Shown: positions 53,848 through 61,890, numbered from the stretch's first letter. The stretch: DNA of 64,000 nt from DASUSH01 sp963785155 (GCA_963785155.1 CAWAUB010000014.1:124001-188000); one strand, 5' to 3'. Program-made: numbers and translations. The notes: generated from the letters alone by a model not told the origin.

Positions 53848-54611
53848 CCGCGTACCTCGAGCGGCCGCTCGAGCCGGTGGCGCCCGAGGTGCTCGACGCG
53901 ATTCGCGCGAGTCCCATCAACCCCTCCGACGCCATTTCGCGTGAGGACCTCGACCGCCTGCTCGATCCCGCGCCGCTTTCCGCGGAGACCGGCTGGTGCC
54001 GGTTCGATGACGGAGTGGCGTACGTCGCCGTGCGTACGCCGATGCCGGCGATAACCGGGGAGATGGCCGACTGGTGGTTCGACTGGCACCCCGACGAGTC
54101 TCTCCGCTACCGGATCTGGCATCCGCCGGGCCACGAGTCGAACCGCGTCGAGCGGCCTGCGACGCCGGGTGCGAAGGCGCACTGGGGAACGATCCACCAT
54201 CCGGTCGAGGACGTTGGCGTCGGCATGGCCAAGCTGCGGATCGAGTTTCTGCCTCCGAGCGAGATCGGCTTCTCTACCGACGCGCTGGATGACGAGCGCG
54301 TCGCGACGATCGTCTGCGGCCATCCCGGCGACGAAGGGACCCGCATGCGCCACTCGCTGATGGTCCACGTCTTCCTGCGTGACGGCGAGGGCGTGGTTTT
54401 GCGCAGCCATTTCTGGATGGGCGCCCTGATCCGGCCCTACCTGCCGGGCCCGCTCGCCACCCCGATCTCGTGGGCGCTGAACAACGCCTTCGTGCGAGGA
54501 CGGGTGATGCCATCGCGGCTGCCAGCGGCGCTGGCCAACCACTGCGCGGAGGAGTACGCGAACCTCGCCACGCTGCTGCCGGAGCTGTACGCGCGGTACG
54601 CAGAGGCATAG
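53829..54611 (+). CDS. 2,4-diacetylphloroglucinol hydrolase (PhlG)-like protein
   Basis: 260 residues from ATG 53829, inside the end of the oxidase gene. MADWWFDWHPDESLRYRIWHP is the signature opening of the PhlG-like fold. The zinc set is visible as HWGTIHH, a Glu in RIEFLPPSE, HSLMVHVF and a final NHCAEEYANL (HxxxE). PhlG hydrolyses a C-C bond of an acylphloroglucinol; relatives may cut other acyl-arenes. Together with the oxidase before it and the epoxide-hydrolase-like gene after it, it suggests breakdown of an acylated phenolic. The substrate is inferred. Confidence 0.8.
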   Translation: MDGQDLAAYLERPLEPVAPEVLDAIRASPINPSDAISREDLDRLLDPAPLSAETGWCRFDDGVAYVAVRTPMPAITGEMADWWFDWHPDESLRYRIWHPPGHESNRVERPATPGAKAHWGTIHHPVEDVGVGMAKLRIEFLPPSEIGFSTDALDDERVATIVCGHPGDEGTRMRHSLMVHVFLRDGEGVVLRSHFWMGALIRPYLPGPLATPISWALNNAFVRGRVMPSRLPAALANHCAEEYANLATLLPELYARYAEA

Positions 54612-54622
54612 GATCGGGAGCG

Positions 54623-55465
54623 ATGGCCCAGGAGTGGTCGCGCGCCACCACCGATGACGGGCAGACCTTCGTCTATGCCGACGAGGGCGAGGGACCGCTG
54701 GTCGTACTGCTCCACGGCTACCCGGACACCCCCTACGGATGGGCGAGCGCCGCGAGCGCGCTGTCGGGCGCCGGCTTCCGCGCTGTCCGCCCCTGGCTCC
54801 GCGGCTATCACCCCGACACGATCGTCGAGGGCCGCCCCTACGACGCGCTGACGATCGCCCGCGATCCGGCGGCGCTGCTCGACGCCATCGGCGCCGACGA
54901 CGCGATCCTTGTCGGCCACGACTGGGGCGCGGCGATCACCTGGGGCGCAGCAACCGTCACGCCGGAGCGCTTCCGCGCGATCGTCCCGGTCGCGATCCCG
55001 CACAACAGCCTGCTCCCGCGGAGTCTCGGCACGCTGTTCGGAGCGCGTCACTTCTTCGCGCTGAAGTTTCCGTGGGCCGATTCATCCGTGCGGCGCGGCG
55101 ACTTCTCCTACCTCGACACGCTCTACAGCCGCTGGGCTCCGAACTGGAAGGGGCCGGAGCGCGACGAGACGCTCGCGGCAGCGAAGCGCGCCTTCGCCGA
55201 CGACGCGGCGTTGAAGGGATCTGGCGACTACTACCGCGCGCTCTCGTTCAAGCCGATCCCCGAGTACGCGAAGCTACCCGACGTCCGCGGGCTCGTCGTC
55301 GGCGGCACCGAGGACATCGTCCCCCCCGGGCCCTTCATCAAGTCGGCCGAGCGGCTCGCCGACGGTTCGAAGTCGCTGATCGTCGAGGGCGCCGGGCACT
55401 GGCCGCACCGCGAGGGCGAGGCCGAGTTCAACGAGGCGCTGCTCGCATTCGTTCGCGACGTCTGA
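54623..55465 (+). CDS. Alpha/beta hydrolase, epoxide-hydrolase-like
   Basis: 280 residues from ATG 54623. The oxyanion motif is LLHGYPDTPYGW, and the nucleophile elbow VGHDWGA carries Asp, which points to the epoxide hydrolase/haloalkane dehalogenase type rather than an esterase. The acid lies in GGTEDIVPPG and the His in EGAGHWPHREG. A cap domain fills residues about 130-210. It opens epoxides or removes halides. It is third in the oxidase/PhlG-like operon, 11 bases behind it. Confidence 0.92.
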   Translation: MAQEWSRATTDDGQTFVYADEGEGPLVVLLHGYPDTPYGWASAASALSGAGFRAVRPWLRGYHPDTIVEGRPYDALTIARDPAALLDAIGADDAILVGHDWGAAITWGAATVTPERFRAIVPVAIPHNSLLPRSLGTLFGARHFFALKFPWADSSVRRGDFSYLDTLYSRWAPNWKGPERDETLAAAKRAFADDAALKGSGDYYRALSFKPIPEYAKLPDVRGLVVGGTEDIVPPGPFIKSAERLADGSKSLIVEGAGHWPHREGEAEFNEALLAFVRDV

Positions 55466-55551
55466 GTCTCCGCCCAGGTAGTAGCTCGCCGCGCCGATCA
55501 GGAAGATCGACGAGGTGAACGAGATGCGACTGTCCGAGGATTCGGCGGTAT

Positions 55552-56049
55552 TCATTTTGAGAGCAGCGCGATCATCGCGCTCTGGACGAAGCGCGGCGGG
55601 AAGGTCATCACCACGTCCTCGCGGTGCTGCTTGAGGAAGGTGGCGGCCCAGCGTGCGCCGCGAAGGCTCTTCGGGATGCCGCCCTTCATGAACAGCCCCT
55701 CGCGCGCGGCGGCCGCGCTGTCGGTGAGGAACGCCTCGAGCTCGTGGGCAGGCATCACCTCGCAGCGGCAGTGCGCGTCGCGATCGCTGCACGAGGCGAG
55801 CGAGTGCTTCATCCCCGGCTTCACCTCCATCACCCCGTCGGCCGGGCCGATGACCCTCTTGGTCCCCTCGAGGCCGAAGCGGATCTCCCCCTCCACCACC
55901 GACCAATGCTCCTCCTGGCGCGGGTGCAGATGCTCGGGCAATCCGCCGCCCGGTTCGATCCAGCAGTCGACGGTCATGTTCTCGCCGTCGCGGCGAAAGG
56001 AGTAGCGGGCGCGGTGGACCGGGTCGCGAATCTGCTCGGTGTCGTTCAT
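55552..56049 (-). CDS. Cupin-domain protein regulated by the adjacent TetR
   Basis: 165 residues from ATG 56049 (MNDTEQIRDPVHRARYSFRRDGENMTVDCWIEPGGG). An earlier in-frame start would run through the operator and into the TetR gene and is rejected. The cupin motif is PEHLHPRQEEHWSVVEGEIRFGL (HxH, E, and a Gly turn), with GMKHSLASCSD as the second metal box. The C-terminal third is helical. It may act as a small dioxygenase or isomerase, or bind a ligand. Its divergent promoter contains a perfect 20-base operator. Confidence 0.88.
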   Translation of the reverse strand: MNDTEQIRDPVHRARYSFRRDGENMTVDCWIEPGGGLPEHLHPRQEEHWSVVEGEIRFGLEGTKRVIGPADGVMEVKPGMKHSLASCSDRDAHCRCEVMPAHELEAFLTDSAAAAREGLFMKGGIPKSLRGARWAATFLKQHREDVVMTFPPRFVQSAMIALLSK

Positions 56050-56071
56050 CGAGGTGCCTCCCCTCGTTTCC

Positions 56072-56091
56072 ATGTTACTTGCGAGTAACAT
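56072..56091. promoter_or_regulatory. Perfect TetR operator between cupin and TetR genes
   Basis: ATGTTACT-TGCG-AGTAACAT is an exact 8-4-8 inverted repeat. It lies 22 bases from the cupin start and 6 bases from the TetR start, so one repressor dimer could block both. Confidence 0.85.
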
Positions 56092-56097
56092 AGCACG

Positions 56098-56709
56098 ATG
56101 GCTACGCCGATGAAGACGCAGCGGCGACCGGCCGGCGAGCGCCGGGAGACGATCGTGCAGGCCGCCGGACCCCTGTTCGGCGCTGGCGGATACGCGGGCA
56201 CCAGACTGGACGACATCGCCGCCGCCGCCGGGGTGACAAAGCCGATCGTCTACCGCCACTTCGCCTCGAAGAAGGGCCTCTACATGGCCCTGCTCGAGAA
56301 ACATCGCGAGGACCTGCCGGGCTTCATCGAGCGGGTCGAGCCCCCGGCCGACGACTCACCCGAGGCGCTTCTCCGGGCAATCCTCGACGGCTGGCTCGAC
56401 TACGTCCACGAGAACCATCACCAGTGGGCGATGCTCTTCCGCGACCGCACCGGCGACGCCGAGATCCAGGAGCTGCGGACCGACGTCAGCGTCCGCGCCA
56501 GGGAGGTGATGGCGGGCTTCGTCAGCGGCATGGCGGGAGAGCGGGTTCCCGCCGACCAGGTCGCCCCGACGGCCGAGCTCCTGACGAGCGGCCTCGCCGG
56601 TCTCGCCCTCTGGTGGCGCGACCACCCCGACGTGCCGAAGGAGACCATGATCGAGGTGGTGATGCGGCTGCTGGGCCCGCTGCTGGCGGTGGCGGATCCT
56701 TCCGGCTAG
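56098..56709 (+). CDS. TetR/AcrR family regulator
   Basis: 203 residues (MATPMKTQRRPAGERRETIVQAAGPLFGAGG). The helix-turn-helix is YAGTRLDDIAAAAGVTKPIVYRHFASKKGLYMALL. A conserved DGWLDYVHENHHQWAMLFRD block marks the ligand domain of a group whose members often bind acyl or drug-like compounds. It should bind the 20-base palindrome immediately upstream and control itself and the cupin gene. Confidence 0.92.
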   Translation: MATPMKTQRRPAGERRETIVQAAGPLFGAGGYAGTRLDDIAAAAGVTKPIVYRHFASKKGLYMALLEKHREDLPGFIERVEPPADDSPEALLRAILDGWLDYVHENHHQWAMLFRDRTGDAEIQELRTDVSVRAREVMAGFVSGMAGERVPADQVAPTAELLTSGLAGLALWWRDHPDVPKETMIEVVMRLLGPLLAVADPSG

Positions 56710-56826
56710 GGACGGAAGCGCTGCGTCCGCGCCGCGAGGCGCTCAGGTCGCGAGCACGTAGGGCAACGGATCAGGGACTTCGTGACGATTGGGTGCGCTT
56801 TCGCGCGCGTTTCGTGTCCGGTTCAC

Positions 56827-56887
56827 AGACGTGTGGCGGCAAAGTGCGGACTATCCGGAGTTTCCGGCCACACGTCTCCCGCGCGGC
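56827..56887. repeat. 61-bp palindrome between convergent genes
   Basis: The 11-base perfect arms AGACGTGTGGC (56827-56837) and GCCACACGTCT (56877-56887) enclose 39 bases containing CGGACTATCCGG. It lies in a 260-base non-coding gap between the TetR and reductase stop codons. A bidirectional terminator or mobile palindrome is possible. Confidence 0.7.
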
Positions 56888-56969
56888 CGGCATCGCTGCC
56901 CTTACTTGCCCGCGACCTGGGCGCCTCGCGTCGCGTCGGGCGCGGTTTCGTCCCTAGGCCGTTCCCTGC

Positions 56970-58235
56970 TCAGCTGACGGAGAAGCTGAGGCCCGCCCGG
57001 TCGAAGCGGTCTATCCCAGCGGTGCCGAGGGCGGTCGACGGGGTCAGACAACCTGCGCCGTCCGGGGTCGCGCCCTCCTCGGCGAGGAGCAGACCTGCCT
57101 CCCCCATCAGGGTCGCAGTCGTCAGATAGCCCGGATGGCCTTCACCTTCGACCTGGACCTCGACGACGTTTCCGCCATCGGTTCGCGCGGTCACGTCCAT
57201 CCGCCAGGCGAACTCGTCGAGCCGGTCGGCGGCGGGGCCGAAACCGGAAGACGGGAGGACCCGTCGCATGCCCGCCGAGACCTTGGTCCGCGCGCCGGCC
57301 GGAGCGCGAGAGAGCGCCCCGAGACCAGCCTGTATCCCGGAGAGCATTCCCGCGGCGGCCATGCGGGGAACCACGGAGATCGGACCACCGGGGAGCACCA
57401 CTCCCTCCCGGTAGCGGAAGGCGCCCCTCTTACCGCCCGCGGCCGCGCGAAGCGCTGCGGAGCGATGGATCACGGCGGGGTTCAGGAAGGCTGCGGGGAC
57501 CATCGGCGCGATCACACCGTCGTCGCTGCCGCGCCGCGGCGCGACCTTGATCGGGCTCACGCGCCGCACGTCGGCGGCGAAGTCGGGCGAGTCGATCAGC
57601 ACGGCGGGATCGGTCAGCTCCGCGATCCCCTCGTCGCCGGCGATTTCGGCCATGCTCTGCATCGTCCCGCCGGACATGAAGTCGGATGCCCGTGGCATCC
57701 CGGGGGGCATCCGCGTTGTGTGGACCTCGAGGTCGACCTCGGCGAGGCCCTCCTCCCAGCGCTCCTGCGCAGCCTCCGCCGCAAGCGCTGTCGCGAGATC
57801 CGGCGGCAGCGCCTCGAAGCCGCAGACCTGAACCAGCTTGACGCCGGCTTCCTTCGCCGCGTCGTCGAACTCGTCGATCATCCGGCGAACGAACGGGATC
57901 TCCCCGGTCAGGTCGACGTAGTGGGCGCCGCCCTCGACGCAGGCGGCTATGACCGGCCGGCCGTACAGCGTGTAGGGGCCGACGAGGTTGAGGACCACGC
58001 GCGCCCGCGCCGCCATCGCCGCGAGGGAAACCGGGTCGGAGACGTCGGCGGTGACCGTGGCCGCGTCCTCGACGCCGACCTCCGAGAGGATCCGATCGAG
58101 CTTGCTCTCGTCCCGGGCGGCGGCGGCCCACGACGCGCCTGTCTCCTCCGCCCGCTCGGCGAGATAGGCGGCAACGCGCCTTCCGGTGACGCTGGTCGCG
58201 CCGAAGACGACGACGTCGAACTCGCGCTCGCTCAT
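56970..58235 (-). CDS. Saccharopine-dehydrogenase-like (trans-acting enoyl reductase type) protein
   Basis: 421 residues (MSEREFDVVVFGATSVTGRRVAAYLAERAEE). The Rossmann motif is VFGATSVTGR. VVLNLVGPYTLYGRPVIAACVEGGAHYVDLTGE and VKLVQVCGFEALPPDLATALAAE are the family's conserved blocks. Mycobacterial relatives (Rv2953-like) reduce enoyl groups in lipids; true lysine metabolism is unlikely. The C-terminal portion carries GEGHPGYLTTATLMGEAGL. It is divergent from the MpaB operon across a palindrome, so both sides may be co-regulated. Confidence 0.9.
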   Translation of the reverse strand: MSEREFDVVVFGATSVTGRRVAAYLAERAEETGASWAAAARDESKLDRILSEVGVEDAATVTADVSDPVSLAAMAARARVVLNLVGPYTLYGRPVIAACVEGGAHYVDLTGEIPFVRRMIDEFDDAAKEAGVKLVQVCGFEALPPDLATALAAEAAQERWEEGLAEVDLEVHTTRMPPGMPRASDFMSGGTMQSMAEIAGDEGIAELTDPAVLIDSPDFAADVRRVSPIKVAPRRGSDDGVIAPMVPAAFLNPAVIHRSAALRAAAGGKRGAFRYREGVVLPGGPISVVPRMAAAGMLSGIQAGLGALSRAPAGARTKVSAGMRRVLPSSGFGPAADRLDEFAWRMDVTARTDGGNVVEVQVEGEGHPGYLTTATLMGEAGLLLAEEGATPDGAGCLTPSTALGTAGIDRFDRAGLSFSVS

Positions 58236-58262
58236 GGGTCGGCGACGCTAACAGGACCGAAG

Positions 58263-58292
58263 ATGGTACGCTAGGGACGTAATCCGTACCAT
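58263..58292. promoter_or_regulatory. Palindromic operator between reductase and MpaB genes
   Basis: ATGGTACG (58263-58270) and CGTACCAT (58285-58292) form a perfect inverted pair with a 14-base spacer. They lie 28 bases from the reductase start and 23 from the MpaB start. The TetR gene at 59232 is the likely binder. Confidence 0.75.
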
Positions 58293-58314
58293 TCGTCCCG
58301 AAGGAGACCGATCC

Positions 58315-59226
58315 GTGGCCGAGCGAGTCCTGCCCCCGCCCGAAGAAGCGCCAGACCTGGTTCCCAAGCGCGGTTCGGTCGTCTGGAACTACTCCGGCGA
58401 CATCCGGCTCATGGGTGGGTCCGCCTACGCGCTGCTCCTCCAGGTTTCCCATCCGACCGTGGGGGCCGGAGTCAGCGAGCACTCCGATTTCAAGTCCGAC
58501 CCGTGGGGGCGGCTGTTCCGGACCCTCGACTACGCCTATTCGATGTCCTACGGCGGCCCGCAGATCGCCTCCGAGGTCGGCCGGCGGGTCCGCCAGATGC
58601 ACAGAGGCATCAAGGGGATCAAGCCGAACGGCGAGCGCTACCACGCGCTCGAGCCGGAGGCCTACGCATGGGTGCACGCGACGCTTGCCGACGGCGTCGT
58701 CCGCGGTCACCGCCTGCTCGGCCGAGAGATGAGCCGCTCGCAGGTCGATGAGTTCTGGCACGACTGGCGCAAGGTCGGCCGCCTCGTCGGCGTCCGCAGT
58801 CGCGACCTGCCGGAGACCTGGCCGGAGTTCGAGGACTACTTCGATCGCATGGTCGATGAACGACTCGAGCGCACCGAGGCCGTGGTCGACGTCGTCGAGT
58901 CGCTCGACGACCCGGCGCGGCCGCCGGTCCCGTTTCTGGGCGAGCGCGGCTGGAAGGTCGCTCGCTACCCGGCTATTCGCTCGACCGCGTTGATCACCGC
59001 CGGCCTGCTGCCGGCGGTCCTGCGCGACCGCTTCGGGATCCCCTGGAGTCGCGGCCGGGAGCGGCGCTTTGCCGCGGTGGCGGCGACGTCGCGCGCCGCG
59101 ACGCCATTGATGCCGGCGCGACTTCGCAACACCGGCCCCCACTACCTGAGGATGCGTCGCGAGGCGATCGCCCGCGGCGACGTCGCCGATACCTCCCGGG
59201 CCCCTGGCAAGGTCGCGACCGCCTGA
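58315..59226 (+). CDS. MpaB/DUF2236-type oxygenase
   Basis: 303 residues from GTG 58315, with AAGGAG upstream. GSVVWNYSGDIRLMGGSAYALLLQVSHPTVGAGVSEHSDF is the characteristic block with the conserved His of the MpaB/latex-clearing-protein-related family. RVRQMHRGIKG and EAYAWVHATLADG are further matches. Fungal MpaB' and rubber oxygenase relatives cleave C=C bonds with heme. The substrate here is unknown. It leads an operon with TetR and a shortened VOC gene. Confidence 0.9.
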   Translation: MAERVLPPPEEAPDLVPKRGSVVWNYSGDIRLMGGSAYALLLQVSHPTVGAGVSEHSDFKSDPWGRLFRTLDYAYSMSYGGPQIASEVGRRVRQMHRGIKGIKPNGERYHALEPEAYAWVHATLADGVVRGHRLLGREMSRSQVDEFWHDWRKVGRLVGVRSRDLPETWPEFEDYFDRMVDERLERTEAVVDVVESLDDPARPPVPFLGERGWKVARYPAIRSTALITAGLLPAVLRDRFGIPWSRGRERRFAAVAATSRAATPLMPARLRNTGPHYLRMRREAIARGDVADTSRAPGKVATA

Positions 59227-59231
59227 CCCCG

Positions 59232-59861
59232 ATGGCTCCGGAGACCCTCACCCTCCTCAGCCGCGCCCTCGACCCCGCGATCGAGCCGCCCGACGACCCG
59301 ACCAGCGAACGCGTGCTGAACGCAGCGCTCGCGCTCGCCTCCGCCCACGGCATCCAGCGGCTGACGATGGACGAAATCGCGGCCCGTGCCGGGGTCGGCC
59401 GGATGACCGTCTACCGCCGCTTCGGCGACAAGGACACGCTGCTCGAGGCGCTTGCGGTCCGCGAAGGGCGCCGCTGCCTGGCCGAGCTGGACGCCGCCAG
59501 CGATCCGACGGCGCCGATCGAAGACCAGGTCGCCGACGGCTTCGCGACCAGCATCCGGCTCGCGCGCGAGCACCCGCTGCTCGGCCGCCTTGCCCGGGTC
59601 GAGCCGGAGGCCGTGCTCGCAGCTCTCACCGAGAACCGCGCCGCGATCTTCTCGATGGCGCGAGAGTTCGTCGCCGCCCGGCTGCGCGCCTCACGCAGCG
59701 CCGGAGTGGTCGGCGACATCGATGTCGACGAGGCCGCGGAGCTCCTGGTCCGCGTCGCCTTCAGCTTCGTGATGGTCGAGGAGAGCACCCTCGACCTCGA
59801 CGACCCCGACCGAGTCCGCGAGTTCGCCCGCCGGCTGCTCGCGCCGATCCTGACCGGTTGA
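59232..59861 (+). CDS. TetR/AcrR family regulator of the MpaB locus
   Basis: 209 residues (MAPETLTLLSRALDPAIEPPDDPTSERVLNAALALASAHG). The helix-turn-helix is IQRLTMDEIAARAGVGRMTVYRRFGDKDTLL. It starts 5 bases after the MpaB stop, so it is cotranscribed with MpaB. It probably binds ATGGTACG-N14-CGTACCAT in the divergent promoter, giving feedback on its own operon and on the reductase. Confidence 0.92.
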   Translation: MAPETLTLLSRALDPAIEPPDDPTSERVLNAALALASAHGIQRLTMDEIAARAGVGRMTVYRRFGDKDTLLEALAVREGRRCLAELDAASDPTAPIEDQVADGFATSIRLAREHPLLGRLARVEPEAVLAALTENRAAIFSMAREFVAARLRASRSAGVVGDIDVDEAAELLVRVAFSFVMVEESTLDLDDPDRVREFARRLLAPILTG

Positions 59862-60112
59862 TGGCGAAGGCACGGCTGATCGGAATCAACCACGTCGCAC
59901 TCGAGGTGGGCGACATCGAGGCGGCGGGATTCGAGCTCGCCGGTGGCCGTGGACTGAACCTTCGCGACCCGTGGGGCAACTTCATCCAGATCGTCGACTA
60001 CTCCGAGGTCCAATTCGAACGAACCCCGGGCGTGCGCCGCAAGCTCGGGATCGAGGCGATCCAGAAAACCGAATCGGCTCGTGCGGAGATCGAGGAGCGC
60101 GGGCTCGGCTGA
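59861..60112 (+). CDS. VOC/glyoxalase-like protein with a central deletion
   Basis: 83 residues from ATG 59861, which overlaps the TetR stop. It opens MAKARLIGINHVALEVGDIEAA and closes GRGLNLRDPWGNFIQIVDYSEVQFERTPGVRRKLGIEAIQKTESARAEIEERGL, exactly as an actinobacterial VOC protein. The middle strands of about 50 residues are absent and replaced by GFELAG. The frame stays open, so it is an in-frame deletion. With half the fold missing it is probably inactive unless it dimerises. Confidence 0.75.
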   Translation: MAKARLIGINHVALEVGDIEAAGFELAGGRGLNLRDPWGNFIQIVDYSEVQFERTPGVRRKLGIEAIQKTESARAEIEERGLG

Positions 60113-60115
60113 GCG

Positions 60116-61003
60116 TCAGCTCTGCTCGGCGGCCTGCGGCTCGGGCCGATCCGCTTCGAGCGCATCGAACTCAGCGGTCGAGAGTGGCAGGCATGTCTCG
60201 CAGAAGTCGACGCCGAACGGCGTCAGGTTGATGCTTCGGCGCATCGTGGTCGCCCGGCCGGCGCTCTTCATCGCCTCGGCCGTCTCCGGCTGAGCCTCGA
60301 TCACCTGGTACGGACCCGGGTCGTCGAGCTGATCGCGGGAGAACCAGATCAGCCCCAGGCGGAAGAGGTTGTTGAGGTAGGCGGGGACGCGATCAACGTG
60401 GCGACAGCCGGCTTCGGCGCCGATCATGTTGAGGCCGGGCGCGATCGTCTGTGCGCCGATCCCGAGCGGCCGCCAGGTCTTCACGTCGACGGAGGGCTGG
60501 GCCCCCTCCGTGGCAAGCAGGCGCAGCACCCGCGCCTCGTCGGGCGCGAGGTGGGCGAGGATGTCCTCGTAGGCGGGGTGGCCGTCCTCGTCGAAGTCGA
60601 CGTCGGCCGAGAGCTTGAGCAGCGCCGCTCCCTTCGCGCGTAGCGGATCGACGTCGGGCTCGCCGTTCGAATCGGCGCGAGTGGGCCGGCGACTTCCGGT
60701 CAGCCGCTCGTCGATCTCGTCGAGGCCGAAGATCTTTCGCGCCTGCTCGCGCAGCTCGGCTCGAGCGTCGTTGAGCAGGTCGGCGGTGCTCTCGTCGGAG
60801 ACGGCCGCCCTCGTCATCCAGTTCATGCTGCGGACGTAGGCGTCCATCGTCCAGCCTGCGGAGCGCCAGACGGCGCCCGCGGCCAGCCGCGCCAGCACGG
60901 GCGCGACCTCGATCGCGTTCGCCGCGTTGCTCTGCTCGGCCGTGGCGGCGGGCTCGTCCGCCGCGTCCGGATCAGCGTCCGGATCAAGGGGATCGTTGGT
61001 CAT
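60116..61003 (-). CDS. Abi-alpha (DUF4393)-like protein
   Basis: 295 residues. An acidic start (DPDADPDAADEPAATAEQ) is followed by a helical segment (EVAPVLARLAAGAVWRSAGW). A core HPAYEDILAHLAPDEARVLRLLATEGAQPSVDVKTW and CRHVDRVPAYLNNLFRLGLIWFSRDQL matches the abortive-infection-alpha domain style. FCETCLP near the end keeps a Cys pair. Abi-alpha proteins were linked to phage resistance, but the mechanism is unknown and many copies are housekeeping-like. It is second in a two-gene operon, overlapped by four bases. Confidence 0.65.
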   Translation of the reverse strand: MTNDPLDPDADPDAADEPAATAEQSNAANAIEVAPVLARLAAGAVWRSAGWTMDAYVRSMNWMTRAAVSDESTADLLNDARAELREQARKIFGLDEIDERLTGSRRPTRADSNGEPDVDPLRAKGAALLKLSADVDFDEDGHPAYEDILAHLAPDEARVLRLLATEGAQPSVDVKTWRPLGIGAQTIAPGLNMIGAEAGCRHVDRVPAYLNNLFRLGLIWFSRDQLDDPGPYQVIEAQPETAEAMKSAGRATTMRRSINLTPFGVDFCETCLPLSTAEFDALEADRPEPQAAEQS

Positions 61004-61875
61004 GCCGGAGATGCTAGGACCACGGCGTTCCGCTTGTACATGATCCGGGCGAGGATCCCGGCGCTGATGAACATGAACGAGCTGTAGACCGCCGCGGGGA
61101 TCGCGAGCTCAGTCGAGACCGTGGCCGCTACCGCGATCGCGAGGGTCGCGTTGTGGATCCCGAGCTCCATCGAAATCGCCGTCGCCTGGCGGTCGTTCAG
61201 CTTCGAGACCTTCGCGGCGGTGAAGCTGATCGTCATCGCGATCACGTTGAGCGCGATCGTCGCGGCGGCGACGTCGGTGAAGTTCTCGAGGATGCGGTCG
61301 TACTCGCTGGCCACGGCAAGGATCACGACGAGGACGAAGACGACGAGCGCCGCCTTGCGGAAGTCGTTGTAGTGCGCCTCGGTCCATTCCGGCCGTTTGG
61401 CGCGGACGAGCATGCCGATGCTGAGGGGGACGATCGTGATCGCGAAGACGCGGGCGACGATCCCGAGCATCTCGATGTCGGTGTCGACACCGGAGCCGAA
61501 GCGCTCGACCGCGAGGCCGAGGAAAAGGGGCACGGTGACGACCGCCGCGACGCTCGAGATCGCGGTCATCGTCACGGATAACGCGACGTCACCCCGGGCG
61601 AGGTGGGTGAGCATGTTCGCCATCGCCCCGCCGGGCGAGGCTCCGAGGAGGACCAGCCCGACCGCGAGCGCGGCGGGCAGCCCGAACAGCTCGGCCATGC
61701 CGAAGGCGAGGAGCGGGGAGATCAGGAGCAGGTTGGTCAGCCCGATCGCGACGCCCTTGGGATAGACGACGACGCGGCGAAAGTCGGCGAGCGTCAGCCC
61801 GAGCCCCAGGCTGATCATGATGATGATCAGAGCCAGGGGCAGGCCGAGCTCCGCGGCCAAGCCTTGGTCTTCCAT
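61000..61875 (-). CDS. Bile acid:sodium symporter (BASS) family transporter
   Basis: 291 residues with nine or ten membrane spans (LALIIIMISLGLGLTLADF, LLISPLLAFGMAEL, LAVGLVLLGASPGGAMANMLTHLARGDVALSVTMTAISSV). The ASPGGAMANMLTHLARGDVALSVTMT block and the late ELGIHNATLAIA block are the two sodium/substrate crossover motifs. It imports an organic anion with sodium. It is coupled to the Abi-alpha gene by an ATGA overlap at 61000-61003. The promoter lies near the structured repeat upstream. Confidence 0.93.
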   Translation of the reverse strand: MEDQGLAAELGLPLALIIIMISLGLGLTLADFRRVVVYPKGVAIGLTNLLLISPLLAFGMAELFGLPAALAVGLVLLGASPGGAMANMLTHLARGDVALSVTMTAISSVAAVVTVPLFLGLAVERFGSGVDTDIEMLGIVARVFAITIVPLSIGMLVRAKRPEWTEAHYNDFRKAALVVFVLVVILAVASEYDRILENFTDVAAATIALNVIAMTISFTAAKVSKLNDRQATAISMELGIHNATLAIAVAATVSTELAIPAAVYSSFMFISAGILARIMYKRNAVVLASPA

Positions 61876-61890
61876 CAGAACACCGGAGTC

